Assembly (NCBI GenBank): GCA_910576555.1
Contig: CAJTIY010000001.1
Span: 558,001-622,000 of the forward strand
Direction of reading: 5' to 3'
Length of the DNA: 64,000 nt
Origin: an uncultured Alistipes sp.
GTDB lineage: Bacteria; Bacteroidota; Bacteroidia; Bacteroidales; Rikenellaceae
Shown here: positions 17,373 through 27,269 of the stretch, one piece after another
Layout of the letters: every line of letters starts with the position of its first letter
Numbering within the stretch: position 1 is the stretch's first letter
Made by a program: the position numbers and the translations under genes
Notes under the pieces: model-generated
The model's input: the letters and a program-made list of their open reading frames with translations, nothing else
Databases searched by the model: none
What the model was told of the DNA's origin: nothing

Positions 17373-18782
17373 TCAATAGCGGTAGTGCTCGGCCTTGTAG
17401 GGACCCTCCTGCGACACGCCGATGTAGTCGGCCTGCTTCTTCGTCAGGCGGGTCAGCTCCACGCCGAGGTTGTCGAGGTGGAGCCGTGCGACCTCCTCGT
17501 CGAGGTGCTTCGGCAGGCGGTAGACGCCCGGAGCGAGCTCCTTGCGCCACAGCTCGATCTGGGCGAGGCACTGGTTGGTGAACGAATTCGACATCACGAA
17601 CGAGGGGTGCCCCGTAGCGCAGCCGAGGTTCACGAGGCGTCCCTCGGCCAGCACGAAGATCGCATGTCCGTCGGGGAAGACGAACTTGTCGACCTGCGGC
17701 TTGATGTTGGTCTTCACGGCGTCCGACTTCTCGAGGCGCGCCATCTGGATCTCGTTGTCGAAGTGGCCGATGTTGCAGACGATCGCCTGATCGCGCATCC
17801 GCTCCATGTGCTCCAGCGTGATGATGTCGCAGTTGCCCGTGCACGTCACGAAGATATTGCCCTCGTCCAACGCGCTCTCGACGGTCTTCACCTCGAAGCC
17901 CTCCATCGCGGCCTGCAGCGCGCAGATGGGGTCGATCTCCGTGACGATCACGCGGGCGCCGTACGAACGCATCGAACGCGCGCACCCCTTGCCCACGTCG
18001 CCGTAGCCGCACACGACGACCACCTTGCCGGCGATCATCACGTCGGTGGCGCGCTTGATGCCGTCGGCCAGCGATTCGCGGCAGCCGTAGAGGTTGTCGA
18101 ACTTCGACTTGGTGCACGAGTCGTTGACGTTGATCGCCGGCACGAGCAGTTCGCCCGCCTCGTGCATGCGGTAGAGCCGGTGCACCCCCGTGGTGGTCTC
18201 CTCGCTCACGCCCTTCCACTCGGCCACCGTGCGGTGCCACTTGTCGCCGTCCTCGGCCAGCACGCGCCGCAGCGTATCGAGGATCACCTCCTCCTCGTAC
18301 GATTCGGGTTCGCAGTCGAGCGTCGCGGCATCGTCCTCGGCCTTGTATCCCTTGTGGATCAGCAGCGTGGCGTCGCCTCCGTCGTCGACGATCAGCTGCG
18401 GGCCCCGGCCGCCGGGGAACGAGAGCGCCATCGCCGTGCACCACCAGTATTCGGGCAGCGTCTCGCCCTTCCATGCGAAGACCGGCACGCCCGCGGCGGC
18501 GATGGCGGCGGCGGCGTGGTCCTGCGTCGAGAAGATGTTGCACGAACACCAGCGCACCTCGGCGCCCAGCTCCACGAGCGTCTCGATCAGCACGGCGGTC
18601 TGGATGGTCATGTGCAGCGAGCCCATCACACGCACGCCTTGCAGCGGCTTTTCGGGGCCGTACTTGCGGCGCACGGCCATCAGGCCGGGCATCTCGTGCT
18701 CGGCGATTTCGATCTCCTTGCGTCCCCAGTCGGCCAGCGACATGTCGGCCACCTTGTAGGGAAGTGTGTTGTCGATATACAT
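17373..18782 (-). CDS. ahcY: Adenosylhomocysteinase (SAH hydrolase)
   Basis: NAD-dependent hydrolysis of S-adenosylhomocysteine to adenosine and homocysteine in the cytosol, closing the methyl cycle. 469 aa from ATG 18782 ([23 protein letters not shown]), the usual length. Seen: the substrate-domain motifs [16 protein letters not shown] and [18 protein letters not shown], the NAD-binding Rossmann motif [14 protein letters not shown], and the C-terminal KAEHYRY that closes over NAD. It lies 100 bp downstream of the flavokinase-like gene in the same direction, so it may be the last gene of that transcript or have its own promoter. I found no TAnnTTTG box in the gap. Confidence 0.97.
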   Translation of the reverse strand: MYIDNTLPYKVADMSLADWGRKEIEIAEHEMPGLMAVRRKYGPEKPLQGVRVMGSLHMTIQTAVLIETLVELGAEVRWCSCNIFSTQDHAAAAIAAAGVPVFAWKGETLPEYWWCTAMALSFPGGRGPQLIVDDGGDATLLIHKGYKAEDDAATLDCEPESYEEEVILDTLRRVLAEDGDKWHRTVAEWKGVSEETTTGVHRLYRMHEAGELLVPAINVNDSCTKSKFDNLYGCRESLADGIKRATDVMIAGKVVVVCGYGDVGKGCARSMRSYGARVIVTEIDPICALQAAMEGFEVKTVESALDEGNIFVTCTGNCDIITLEHMERMRDQAIVCNIGHFDNEIQMARLEKSDAVKTNIKPQVDKFVFPDGHAIFVLAEGRLVNLGCATGHPSFVMSNSFTNQCLAQIELWRKELAPGVYRLPKHLDEEVARLHLDNLGVELTRLTKKQADYIGVSQEGPYKAEHYRY

Positions 18783-18882
18783 AGTCAATCGTTGTTTGAA
18801 TTGTTTTCGATTCGTTCGGAGCCGTCGGACGCCCCGCCTCCGCAGGCTGGCAGCGCCCGGCATGCCCGGCGGAGCGGGACCG

Positions 18883-19269
18883 TCATTCCGATCCCAGAAT
18901 ATAAGCCTTGTCCCGTTCGATCTGCCGGCGCAGCTCCTCCACCGACGCGAACCGGCGTTCGCCGCGGATGCGCTCCAGCAGCTCCACGCGGATCGTCCGG
19001 CCGTAGAGTTCGCCCGCAAAGCCGAAGATATGGGTTTCGAGTCGCCGCTCGGCCCCTCCGACCGAAGGGTTGGTACCCAGATTCGACATGGCGTCGTAGG
19101 TGCGCCCGTCGATCGCGACCCGCGAGCGGTAAACCCCGTCCTCGGGTGCGAAATCGACCCCCACGGCGATGTTGGCCGTCGGAAAGCCCAGTTCGCGGCC
19201 CAAGCGACGCCCGTGTTCCACGACGCCCTCGACCGTCGCCGATGCCCCTGTGCGATCCTTCCCGCTCAT
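18883..19269 (-). CDS. Stand-alone riboflavin kinase (flavokinase) domain protein
   Basis: 128 aa matching only the C-terminal flavokinase domain of bacterial RibF: the GRxLGFPTAN motif (PTAN at 30-33), the NLGTNP loop and the catalytic-type glutamate in LETHIF (Glu78). It would phosphorylate riboflavin to FMN. The N-terminal FAD synthetase (nucleotidylyltransferase) half is missing, and the sequence upstream is a different real gene (the AI-2E permease), so this is not a frameshift at this site. The ATG overlaps the permease stop (ATGA), showing translational coupling. A full bifunctional ribF may exist elsewhere in the genome. Confidence 0.8.
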   Translation of the reverse strand: MSGKDRTGASATVEGVVEHGRRLGRELGFPTANIAVGVDFAPEDGVYRSRVAIDGRTYDAMSNLGTNPSVGGAERRLETHIFGFAGELYGRTIRVELLERIRGERRFASVEELRRQIERDKAYILGSE

Positions 19270-20369
19270 ATCTTGTCCGTGAGGCGGCGCACCAGCCTGA
19301 ATTGCGAAAGGAACTCTTTGGCGAAGACGCGCAGCACGGTGTAGGAGGGAATCGCGAGCAGCATACCGACGATTCCGGCCATCGAACCGGCGATCAGGAT
19401 CACGAGGAAGATCTCCAGCGGATGGGCCTTCACGCGCTCGGAGTAGAGCGTCGGCTGGAGGACGAAGTCGTCCAGCCCCTTCAGCACCAGCAGCGAACCG
19501 ACGATCACGCCGACGGTGTACCCCACCGACATGCCCTCGATCGGTCCGACGATGCCGACGAACACCGAGACGACGCCTCCGATGAGCGGCCCGGCGTAGG
19601 GGACCACGTTCATCACGCCCATGATCAGCCCGATGAACGAAGCGTCGGCCAAGCGCATGCCGAAAGCCGTCATCGTGAGCATGACGGCGACCGTGAGCAG
19701 CAGGCTCTCGGCCAGAATACCCGCGAAATAGCGCGACAGCAGCACCGTGACCTCGTCGAGCGCCCGCGTGATGCCGGCATGCAGACGCTCGGGAAACGCC
19801 GCGGTGATCATGGCGTAGAACAGCCCCTCGTCCTTGAGGAAGAAGAAGGTGATGAACGACACGGAGAAGACGGCGACAACGGTCGAGAGCGTCAGCCCGA
19901 CGATCGACGAGACGAGCGCATTGAGCGAGTCGACGCTCGCCTTCCCGCCGATCCACTCCACGATGGCGTCCGAGAGCGAAAACGCACTCTCGGGCAGCGA
20001 GAAGAGACCGTTGAGGAAACTCTGGGCCCGGGCTACGGGTTCGGCGATGCGCTCCATCACGGCCGGGAAATCGAGCGTCGCGAGCTGATGGACCTTGTCG
20101 AACACCAGCGGCACGAACAGGGCGCACAGCGTCGCGGCGACGACCCAGATGGCGACGAGCGTGAGCAGCGCCGCCAGCGCGCGGGGCATGTGCCGGCCGC
20201 GCACGTGCAGCCGCACAAGCCGCTCGACGAGCGGACGGCCTACGACGGCCAGCACCGCGGCGACGAGGATGTAGACGACGATCGCCGAGAAATACCAGAC
20301 CGCGAACAGGACGACCGCAGCGATCGCCGCGCCCGCAAGAAACTTCAGGACGGTCTGCAGAGTGGTCAT
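19266..20369 (-). CDS. AI-2E family (UPF0118) membrane transporter
   Basis: 367 aa integral membrane protein with a hydrophobic N-terminal pair of helices, a long middle soluble segment and a C-terminal helix cluster. The family pattern includes the segment around MNVVPYAGPLIGG. Relatives include the proposed autoinducer-2 exporter TqsA and Na+/H+ antiporters, so the substrate is uncertain. It lies 13 bp after the phosphatidylserine decarboxylase gene and overlaps the flavokinase gene by 4 bp, so it is part of the rsfS-ftsH-cdsA-psd run. Confidence 0.88.
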   Translation of the reverse strand: MTTLQTVLKFLAGAAIAAVVLFAVWYFSAIVVYILVAAVLAVVGRPLVERLVRLHVRGRHMPRALAALLTLVAIWVVAATLCALFVPLVFDKVHQLATLDFPAVMERIAEPVARAQSFLNGLFSLPESAFSLSDAIVEWIGGKASVDSLNALVSSIVGLTLSTVVAVFSVSFITFFFLKDEGLFYAMITAAFPERLHAGITRALDEVTVLLSRYFAGILAESLLLTVAVMLTMTAFGMRLADASFIGLIMGVMNVVPYAGPLIGGVVSVFVGIVGPIEGMSVGYTVGVIVGSLLVLKGLDDFVLQPTLYSERVKAHPLEIFLVILIAGSMAGIVGMLLAIPSYTVLRVFAKEFLSQFRLVRRLTDKI

Positions 20370-20382
20370 ACGTCGCTGTGCG

Positions 20383-21069
20383 TCAGGCCTCGGGCTCCGT
20401 GTGTCTGCGCAGACGCGCGATGGGGGTCTGCGACCCCACCGTGGGGTCGCCCAGCTCCACGAGCAGTTCGCTGTCCTTCGGCACGAGCACGTCGACGCGC
20501 GAGCCGAACTTGATGAAGCCGCAGACGCTGTTCTGCTCCACCTTGTTGCCCACGGTCATGTAGGAGATGATACGGCGTGCGATCAGACCCGCGATCTGAC
20601 GGAAGAGCACCTTCTGCCCCGCCGGCGTGCGCACCACGGTGGTCGTCCGCTCGTTCTCGGTCGACGACTTGGGATGCCAAGCTACGAGGAACCGGCCCGG
20701 GTGGTATTTGAAGTACTCCACCTCGCCGCCGACCGGCACCCAGTTCATGTGGACGTTGGTGACCGACATGAAGATCGAAATCTGCAGCATCTCCTCCTTG
20801 AGGTATTCGTTCTCGGCGACCACCTCCGTCACCACCACGCGGCCGTCGCAGGGGGCGAAGACGAGGTCGGCATCGTGGATCCGCACGCGGCGCGGCTCGC
20901 GGAAGAAGGCCACGATGAAGAACCAGAACAGCAGCAGGAAGAGCGATCCGCCCCACAGCAGCGCTCCGGACGAATGGCTGACGAGCAGGTGGTAGAACAG
21001 CCACCATGCGAGCAGACACACGACGCCCGACACGCAGATGATTTTGTAACCCTCCTTATTTATTCTCAT
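20383..21069 (-). CDS. psd: Phosphatidylserine decarboxylase proenzyme
   Basis: 228 aa, short bacterial type. Makes phosphatidylethanolamine from phosphatidylserine at the inner membrane. Two N-terminal hydrophobic segments (about 10-30 and 38-56) are followed by the catalytic part: FAPCDGRVVV, VHMNW (His107) and the self-cleavage site FGS (Gly189-Ser190), where Ser190 would become the pyruvoyl group. Placed 24 bp after cdsA, which supplies CDP-diacylglycerol, so lipid synthesis genes are adjacent. No phosphatidylserine synthase gene is in the window. Confidence 0.93.
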   Translation of the reverse strand: MRINKEGYKIICVSGVVCLLAWWLFYHLLVSHSSGALLWGGSLFLLLFWFFIVAFFREPRRVRIHDADLVFAPCDGRVVVTEVVAENEYLKEEMLQISIFMSVTNVHMNWVPVGGEVEYFKYHPGRFLVAWHPKSSTENERTTTVVRTPAGQKVLFRQIAGLIARRIISYMTVGNKVEQNSVCGFIKFGSRVDVLVPKDSELLVELGDPTVGSQTPIARLRRHTEPEA

Positions 21070-21093
21070 AACGCAGTAGGTTTTTAGCGCGAT

Positions 21094-21936
21094 TTACAAT
21101 ACGAAGATCATGTAGACGAAGACGAAAGGCGCCGAAAGCAGCATGGCGTCGAAACGGTCCAGCGCACCGCCGTGTCCCGGGATGAGCGCACCCGAGTCCT
21201 TGACGCCCGCCGCACGCTTGAACATCGACTCGGCCAGATCGCCCGCCACGGCCGTCACGGCGGCGACGAGCGCCAGACCGGCCCACGCACCGTAGGAGGC
21301 ATCGAGCCAGCAGGCGGCGCCGAGACCGGCGGCCACGGCACCGGCCAGCCCCCCGAAGAAACCCTCCCACGACTTCTTGGGCGAAAGCCGCTCGAAGAGT
21401 TTGTGCCGCCCGAGGGTCATGCCCGACAGATAGGCGAAGACATCGTTGGCCCACACGATGAGCACATAGGCGACCGTGATGCGCGGATCCCACCCCGAGG
21501 CGGAGAAGGTCGGGAAGAAACAGACGAGCATGCAGGGCAGTGCGACGTAGAAGAGGCCCGCGATCGTCGTGCCGATATTCGCCGCGGGATTCTCCTGCTT
21601 GCGGTAGAGCTCGCAGACGAACATCGCGGGAAACAGCAGCAGCAGGAGCGCCAGCGCGCAGAGCAGCGGTCGCGTGTCCCCCACGCGGATGCCCTCCGAG
21701 GCGAACAGAAAACCGAGCCCGAAGAGCAGCAGACCCGCCGTGAGGCCCAACAGCCGTTGCGGCGCGGCTCCCCGCGCGGCGGCAAGTGCGTAGAATTCGA
21801 GCATGCCCGCCACGAGCAGCGCGGCGAACAGCGCGCCGTAGCTCCACGGCGACCAGACGATCGCCCCCAGCATGACGACGGCGAGTACGATGCCGCTCAA
21901 CGAGCGGATCGCGAGGTTTTTCATTTTTTCAGACAT
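21094..21936 (-). CDS. cdsA: Phosphatidate cytidylyltransferase (CDP-diglyceride synthase)
   Basis: Converts phosphatidic acid and CTP to CDP-diacylglycerol, the precursor of phospholipids, in the inner membrane. 280 aa with about eight hydrophobic helices. The C-terminal family signature is complete: SMFKRAAGVKDSGALIPGHG and then GALDRFD. It lies 35 bp after ftsH and 24 bp before psd in the same operon. Confidence 0.96.
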   Translation of the reverse strand: MSEKMKNLAIRSLSGIVLAVVMLGAIVWSPWSYGALFAALLVAGMLEFYALAAARGAAPQRLLGLTAGLLLFGLGFLFASEGIRVGDTRPLLCALALLLLLFPAMFVCELYRKQENPAANIGTTIAGLFYVALPCMLVCFFPTFSASGWDPRITVAYVLIVWANDVFAYLSGMTLGRHKLFERLSPKKSWEGFFGGLAGAVAAGLGAACWLDASYGAWAGLALVAAVTAVAGDLAESMFKRAAGVKDSGALIPGHGGALDRFDAMLLSAPFVFVYMIFVL

Positions 21937-21971
21937 CGGGGTTCCGGGTTAAGCAGTTTGCGACGGTCGGT

Positions 21972-24128
21972 TCAGCCCTTTCGCGGATCGGTATCGGGTC
22001 GGGAATCGGCCCCGGCTGCAGAGTCGGGTCCCTCTTGGGGCATGTTCCATACGGCGGCGCCGTGCGATACGTCCTCGGGAGCCGACGCCTCGGCAGCGAC
22101 CGAAGCTGCCCGGGCCGCATCCTCCGCAGCGTCCGAACCGGCCTGCGGCGCCTCCTTGCGGGCTGCCGCCGTAGCCGAAGCCGCCGCGGCCTCGCTCCGT
22201 TCGCGCGCCAGATCCTTCTTGCGTTTGCCGAAGATGCGCTCAACATCCTCGGTGAAGACCACCTCGCGGGCCAGCAGCAGCTCGGCCAGCTCCTCGACGC
22301 CCGCGGCATGTTCGCGCAGCACGCGCTCGGCCATCGCATAGGCCTCGTCGAGCAGGCGTCGCGCCTCGGCGTCGATCCGCTGCGCCGTCTGCTCCGAGTA
22401 GGGTTTGGTCAGCGCCATGTCGCTCTGTCCCGTCGAATCGTAATAGGAGAGCGTACCGACCTCCTCGCTCATGCCGTAGTAGGCGACCATCGCGTAGGCC
22501 TGCTTGGTGGCCCGCTCCAGATCGTTAAGCGCCCCGGTCGAGAGCTGCCCGAAGCGGATGCGCTCCGACGCCCGGCCGCCGAGCGTGGCGGCCAGCTCGT
22601 CCATCATCTGCTCGCGCGTGGTGATCTGCCGCTCCTCGGGCAGGTACCACGCCGCGCCGAGCGCCTTGCCGCGCGGAATGATCGTCACCTTGATGAGTGG
22701 ATTGGCATGCTCGCAGATCCAGCTCACGGCGGCATGTCCCGCCTCGTGGTAGGCGATCACGCGCTTCTCCTCGTCGGAGATGATCTTGTTCTTGCGCTCC
22801 AAGCCCCCGACGATGCGGTCGATGGCCGCCAGAAAATCCTCTTTGGCGATGAAGGGCTTGTTGTGCCGCGCGGCGATCAGCGCCGCCTCGTTGCAGACGT
22901 TGGCGATGTCGGCGCCCGAGAAACCGGGAGTCTGCCGCGCCAAGAAAGCGCGGTCGAGCGCCGGGTCGAGCTTGAGCGGACGCAGGTGCACGTCGAAGAT
23001 CTCCTCGCGCTCCTTCACGTCGGGCAGTCCGACCTCGATCTGCCGGTCGAAACGCCCGGCGCGCATCAGCGCCTTGTCGAGGATGTCGGCACGGTTCGTG
23101 GCCGCCAGCACGATCACGCCGGCGTTGGTCTGGAAGCCGTCCATCTCCGTGAGAAGCTGGTTGAGCGTATTCTCGCGCTCGTCGTTGCCGGAGAAGCCGG
23201 CGTTCTTGCCGCGTGCGCGGCCGATGGCGTCGATCTCGTCGATGAAAACGATGCAGGGCGCCTTCTGCTTGGCCTGCTCGAAAAGGTCGCGCACGCGCGA
23301 AGCGCCCACGCCGACGAACATCTCCACGAAATCCGAACCCGAAATCGATAGGAAGGGCACGTTGGCCTCGCCCGCCACGGCCTTCGCCAGCAGCGTCTTG
23401 CCCGTGCCCGGAGGGCCCACGAGCAGCGCTCCCTTCGGGATCTTGGCCCCCAGTTCGCGGTATTTGTCGGCCTTCTTGAGGAAATCGACGATCTCCATGA
23501 TCTCGACCTTCGCCTCCTCCAGACCGGCCACGTCCTTGAACGTCACGCGGCGGTCGTTGTCCTTGTCGAAGACCTGCGCCCGGGCCTTGCCGACATTCAT
23601 GATGCCGCCCCCGCCGCCGGTCCCCGCGCCGCGCGCCATCGAGCGCATCACGAAGAACCACACGCCGATGATGAGTACCCACGGCAGGAAATTCACCAGC
23701 AGGCGCGTCCAGTCGTTGGCCGTGTTCTCGTACTCCACCGGCACGGCGGCGCCCGACCGCTCCTCGGCCTCCTTCAGATCCTCGCGGAACGAATCCACCG
23801 AGCCGATCGTGAAGAGCAGCTGCGCGCCCTGCGCAGGCAGCCGCTGGAACCGCTTGTCGACCGTATCCTTGCGGTAGCGCTCCACGGCCTCCTTCTTCAG
23901 ATGGACCTGTGCCTGCTCGCGGTCGACGATGAGGATCTTCTCCACGTCGCCCCGCTCGACCATCCGTTCGACGGTCGTCCAGTCGCCCTCCACGGGCCGG
24001 TCGTTCGACTCGCCGAGGAAATACCAGCCGATGATCAGCGCGCCGATCACGCCGTATATCCACATGAAGGAGGGCCGCGGCATGTTGACGTTCACCTTCT
24101 TCTTATCGCCGTTGTTGTCTTTCGCCAT
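21972..24128 (-). CDS. ftsH: ATP-dependent zinc metalloprotease FtsH
   Basis: Membrane-anchored AAA+ protease, 718 aa from ATG 24128. Two membrane spans (about 20-37 and 145-162) flank a periplasmic domain. AAA core: Walker A GPPGTGKT (238-245), Walker B IVFIDEID (about 293-300), then the second-region-of-homology arginines. The zinc site HEAGH is at 461-465. The C-terminal 80 residues are an Ala/Glu-rich low-complexity tail. It starts 11 bp after rsfS. The long open frame continuing upstream of 24128 belongs to no real protein. Confidence 0.97.
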   Translation of the reverse strand: MAKDNNGDKKKVNVNMPRPSFMWIYGVIGALIIGWYFLGESNDRPVEGDWTTVERMVERGDVEKILIVDREQAQVHLKKEAVERYRKDTVDKRFQRLPAQGAQLLFTIGSVDSFREDLKEAEERSGAAVPVEYENTANDWTRLLVNFLPWVLIIGVWFFVMRSMARGAGTGGGGGIMNVGKARAQVFDKDNDRRVTFKDVAGLEEAKVEIMEIVDFLKKADKYRELGAKIPKGALLVGPPGTGKTLLAKAVAGEANVPFLSISGSDFVEMFVGVGASRVRDLFEQAKQKAPCIVFIDEIDAIGRARGKNAGFSGNDERENTLNQLLTEMDGFQTNAGVIVLAATNRADILDKALMRAGRFDRQIEVGLPDVKEREEIFDVHLRPLKLDPALDRAFLARQTPGFSGADIANVCNEAALIAARHNKPFIAKEDFLAAIDRIVGGLERKNKIISDEEKRVIAYHEAGHAAVSWICEHANPLIKVTIIPRGKALGAAWYLPEERQITTREQMMDELAATLGGRASERIRFGQLSTGALNDLERATKQAYAMVAYYGMSEEVGTLSYYDSTGQSDMALTKPYSEQTAQRIDAEARRLLDEAYAMAERVLREHAAGVEELAELLLAREVVFTEDVERIFGKRKKDLARERSEAAAASATAAARKEAPQAGSDAAEDAARAASVAAEASAPEDVSHGAAVWNMPQEGPDSAAGADSRPDTDPRKG

Positions 24129-24139
24129 AAAATGTGCGG

Positions 24140-24493
24140 TTACGCTTCGTATTCGTATCGTTTCATCGGGGCGTCGGCCCACAGCTCCTCCAGCCGGTAG
24201 AAGTCGCGCAGCTCGGTCTGGAAGATATGCACCACGACGTCGACGTAGTCCATCGCGATCCACACGGCGTTCTGCTGCCCCTCGATGCGCCAGAGCTTCT
24301 CGCCCAGCGTCTCCAGCACCTTCTCCTCGATACCCGCGGCGATGGCCGCCACCTGCGTCGTGGAGTCGGCGCTGCACACCACGAAGTGCGAGCAGATCGC
24401 CCCGTCGAATCCCGAGAGGTCCAACGATACAATATTCTTACCTTTTTTGTCCTCGATCGCTCCGACGATCGTCTCTATCAGTTTTTCCATCAT
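24140..24493 (-). CDS. rsfS: Ribosomal silencing factor RsfS (YbeB/Iojap)
   Basis: About 117 aa. Binds ribosomal protein uL14 and blocks subunit joining under starvation. The typical Iojap fold motifs are seen: GKNIVSLDLSGFDGAICSHF, WVIAMDYVDVVVHIF-like segment and FYRLEELW near the end. Start codons at 24493, 24490, 24505 and 24511 are in frame. The -7 box at 24519-24526 would place the transcript start near 24512, so 24511 would be leaderless and 24493/24505 are preferred. It is the first gene of the ftsH-cdsA-psd run, an arrangement common in Bacteroidales. Confidence 0.9.
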   Translation of the reverse strand: MMEKLIETIVGAIEDKKGKNIVSLDLSGFDGAICSHFVVCSADSTTQVAAIAAGIEEKVLETLGEKLWRIEGQQNAVWIAMDYVDVVVHIFQTELRDFYRLEELWADAPMKRYEYEA

Positions 24494-24518
24494 AGTTGCC
24501 TGCATGTCCATAACCTTG

Positions 24519-24526
24519 CAAAGGTA
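24519..24526 (-). promoter_or_regulatory. -7 promoter box for the rsfS-ftsH-cdsA operon
   Basis: TACCTTTG read leftwards, a perfect TAnnTTTG. It lies in the 239-bp gap between oxyR and rsfS, directly before the start codons of rsfS. No clear -33 TTTG at 20 bp. Confidence 0.6.
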
Positions 24527-24732
24527 CGAATAAGAATCCGAATTTCGAAATCGCACGGCGGAATTCGCACCGATCCGACAACCGCGGGGAGATTCCGCAG
24601 CCCCGGCCGAAGCCTCCGCCTGCGGCGCTGCGTACCACAGCGATACGTCCGGCCGCCCTTCCGGCGCGCGTCCGCGGCATCGGCGCGGGGCCGCGCTACC
24701 CCGCGCCCGAAGCGCTCCGTCCGCCGCCCGCC

Positions 24733-25629
24733 CTACGGCCGCGGCGTCGCGCGGGCCAGAATGGTCTCGGTCAGCGCCCGGATGATCGAGCTCTTCACAT
24801 AGGTGCGCCGCACGGCCACGGCGATCTTGCGCGACGTAGCCCCTTTGGCCAGCGGCTTGAGCCGGTCGCGGCGGTCGGCAGGGATGAACTCCACGGCCAT
24901 CTCGGGAACGATCGTCAGACACGACGTGCAGTCGACGATGCGCATCAGCGTATCGAGCGACCCCGACTCGAAGGAGTAGTGCGAAGGCATCTCGCGCTTG
25001 GCCTGACAGAGCTCGATGATCTGGTCGCGCATGCAGTTGCCCGCGCTCAGGATCACCAGATCCTTCACGTCGATGTCCTCGATGCGGACGTTCGAACGCT
25101 CGTAGAGCGGATTCTCGGGCGAGACGTAGGCGTAGAACCGGTCGTTGAAGAGCTCCTGCTCCTGAATGCCCTCGCCGCAGGTGCCGCTGGCCACGAGCGC
25201 CGCATCGATGCGGTCGCGCTTGAGCGCCTCGACGATGTCGGCCGTGATCATCTCCGATATCTCAAGCTCGACCTTCGGGAAGTCGCGCACGAAGGCCGGG
25301 ATGAACTTGTGCAGCAGGTAGGGCGCGATGGTGGGGATCACCCCGAGCCGCAGCTTGCCGGCCGTCTCGCCCTTCAGCTCGGCGACCGCCTCCCGGATGC
25401 AGTCGTAGGCCCGGAGCGTCTCGCGCGCCTGCGCCAGCACCACCTCGCCCGCCTCGGTGGGGATCACCGGCTTCTTCGAGCGGTCGAGCAGCACCACACC
25501 GAGCTCCTCCTCGAGCGACTTGACCTGCATGCTCAACGAGGGCTGGGTCACGAAACAGTGTTCGGCGGCCTGCGAAAAACTGCCGCAGTTGGCCACCGCC
25601 AACAGATATTCCAATTGTATGATCGTCAT
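24733..25629 (-). CDS. oxyR: OxyR, peroxide-sensing LysR-type regulator
   Basis: 298 aa from ATG 25629 (MTIIQLEYLLAV); an ATG three codons upstream is also in frame. N-terminal winged helix-turn-helix (about 1-60) and LysR substrate domain. With the 25629 start, the two redox cysteines of GNCMRDQIIELC fall at Cys199 and Cys208, the same numbers as in E. coli OxyR, which supports both identity and start. It should activate catalase/peroxidase genes on H2O2 exposure; none are in the window. It diverges from trpS; a -7 box TATTTTTG (leftward) sits at 25652-25659. Confidence 0.93.
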   Translation of the reverse strand: MTIIQLEYLLAVANCGSFSQAAEHCFVTQPSLSMQVKSLEEELGVVLLDRSKKPVIPTEAGEVVLAQARETLRAYDCIREAVAELKGETAGKLRLGVIPTIAPYLLHKFIPAFVRDFPKVELEISEMITADIVEALKRDRIDAALVASGTCGEGIQEQELFNDRFYAYVSPENPLYERSNVRIEDIDVKDLVILSAGNCMRDQIIELCQAKREMPSHYSFESGSLDTLMRIVDCTSCLTIVPEMAVEFIPADRRDRLKPLAKGATSRKIAVAVRRTYVKSSIIRALTETILARATPRP

Positions 25630-25631
25630 AA

Positions 25632-26954
<1,323 letters not shown>

Positions 26955-27269
26955 CCGGACCGGCCCCTCCGGAACGTATCGGTCCCGGAGGAGCGCTCCG
27001 GAGCGCCGCACCGGCCGCAAGCCCGGCGACGGCACCCGAACCGGCCGCGCGATGCATTTCCGCCGCGCGCAGCCGAAACGGCGACCGGCAACCGACGCGG
27101 CGACCGCCGACCCACGCATAAGACCGCCGACCCACGCATAAGACCGCCGACGGCACCCCGCGCAAGACCGCGACTGCAAACACCGGCCCCGCGCAAATCC
27201 GCGACATACCCCGGCAGCCCCCGCCCCGCGACGGGCTCCGCCGCCGACCCGCAACACCGAATTCCGACC
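26955..27269. other. Non-coding gap trpS-clc
   Basis: 315 bp, very GC-rich and without a convincing gene or promoter box. It contains GC palindromes just after trpS (CTCCGG and CCGGAG segments, 26970-27010) that may end transcription, and a tandem 20-bp repeat at 27103-27151. Confidence 0.5.
27103..27151. repeat. Tandem 20-bp repeat
   Basis: Two exact copies of ACCGCCGACCCACGCATAAG (27103-27122, 27123-27142) and the first 9 bases of a third (27143-27151). Function unknown. Confidence 0.85.

Noticed and set aside
18783..19019. Longer start for ahcY
   Set aside because: Upstream in-frame codons overlap the flavokinase gene and lack similarity; [14 protein letters not shown] is the usual N-terminus.
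27103..27151. CRISPR array
   Set aside because: Units are directly adjacent without spacers and only two are complete; no cas genes.
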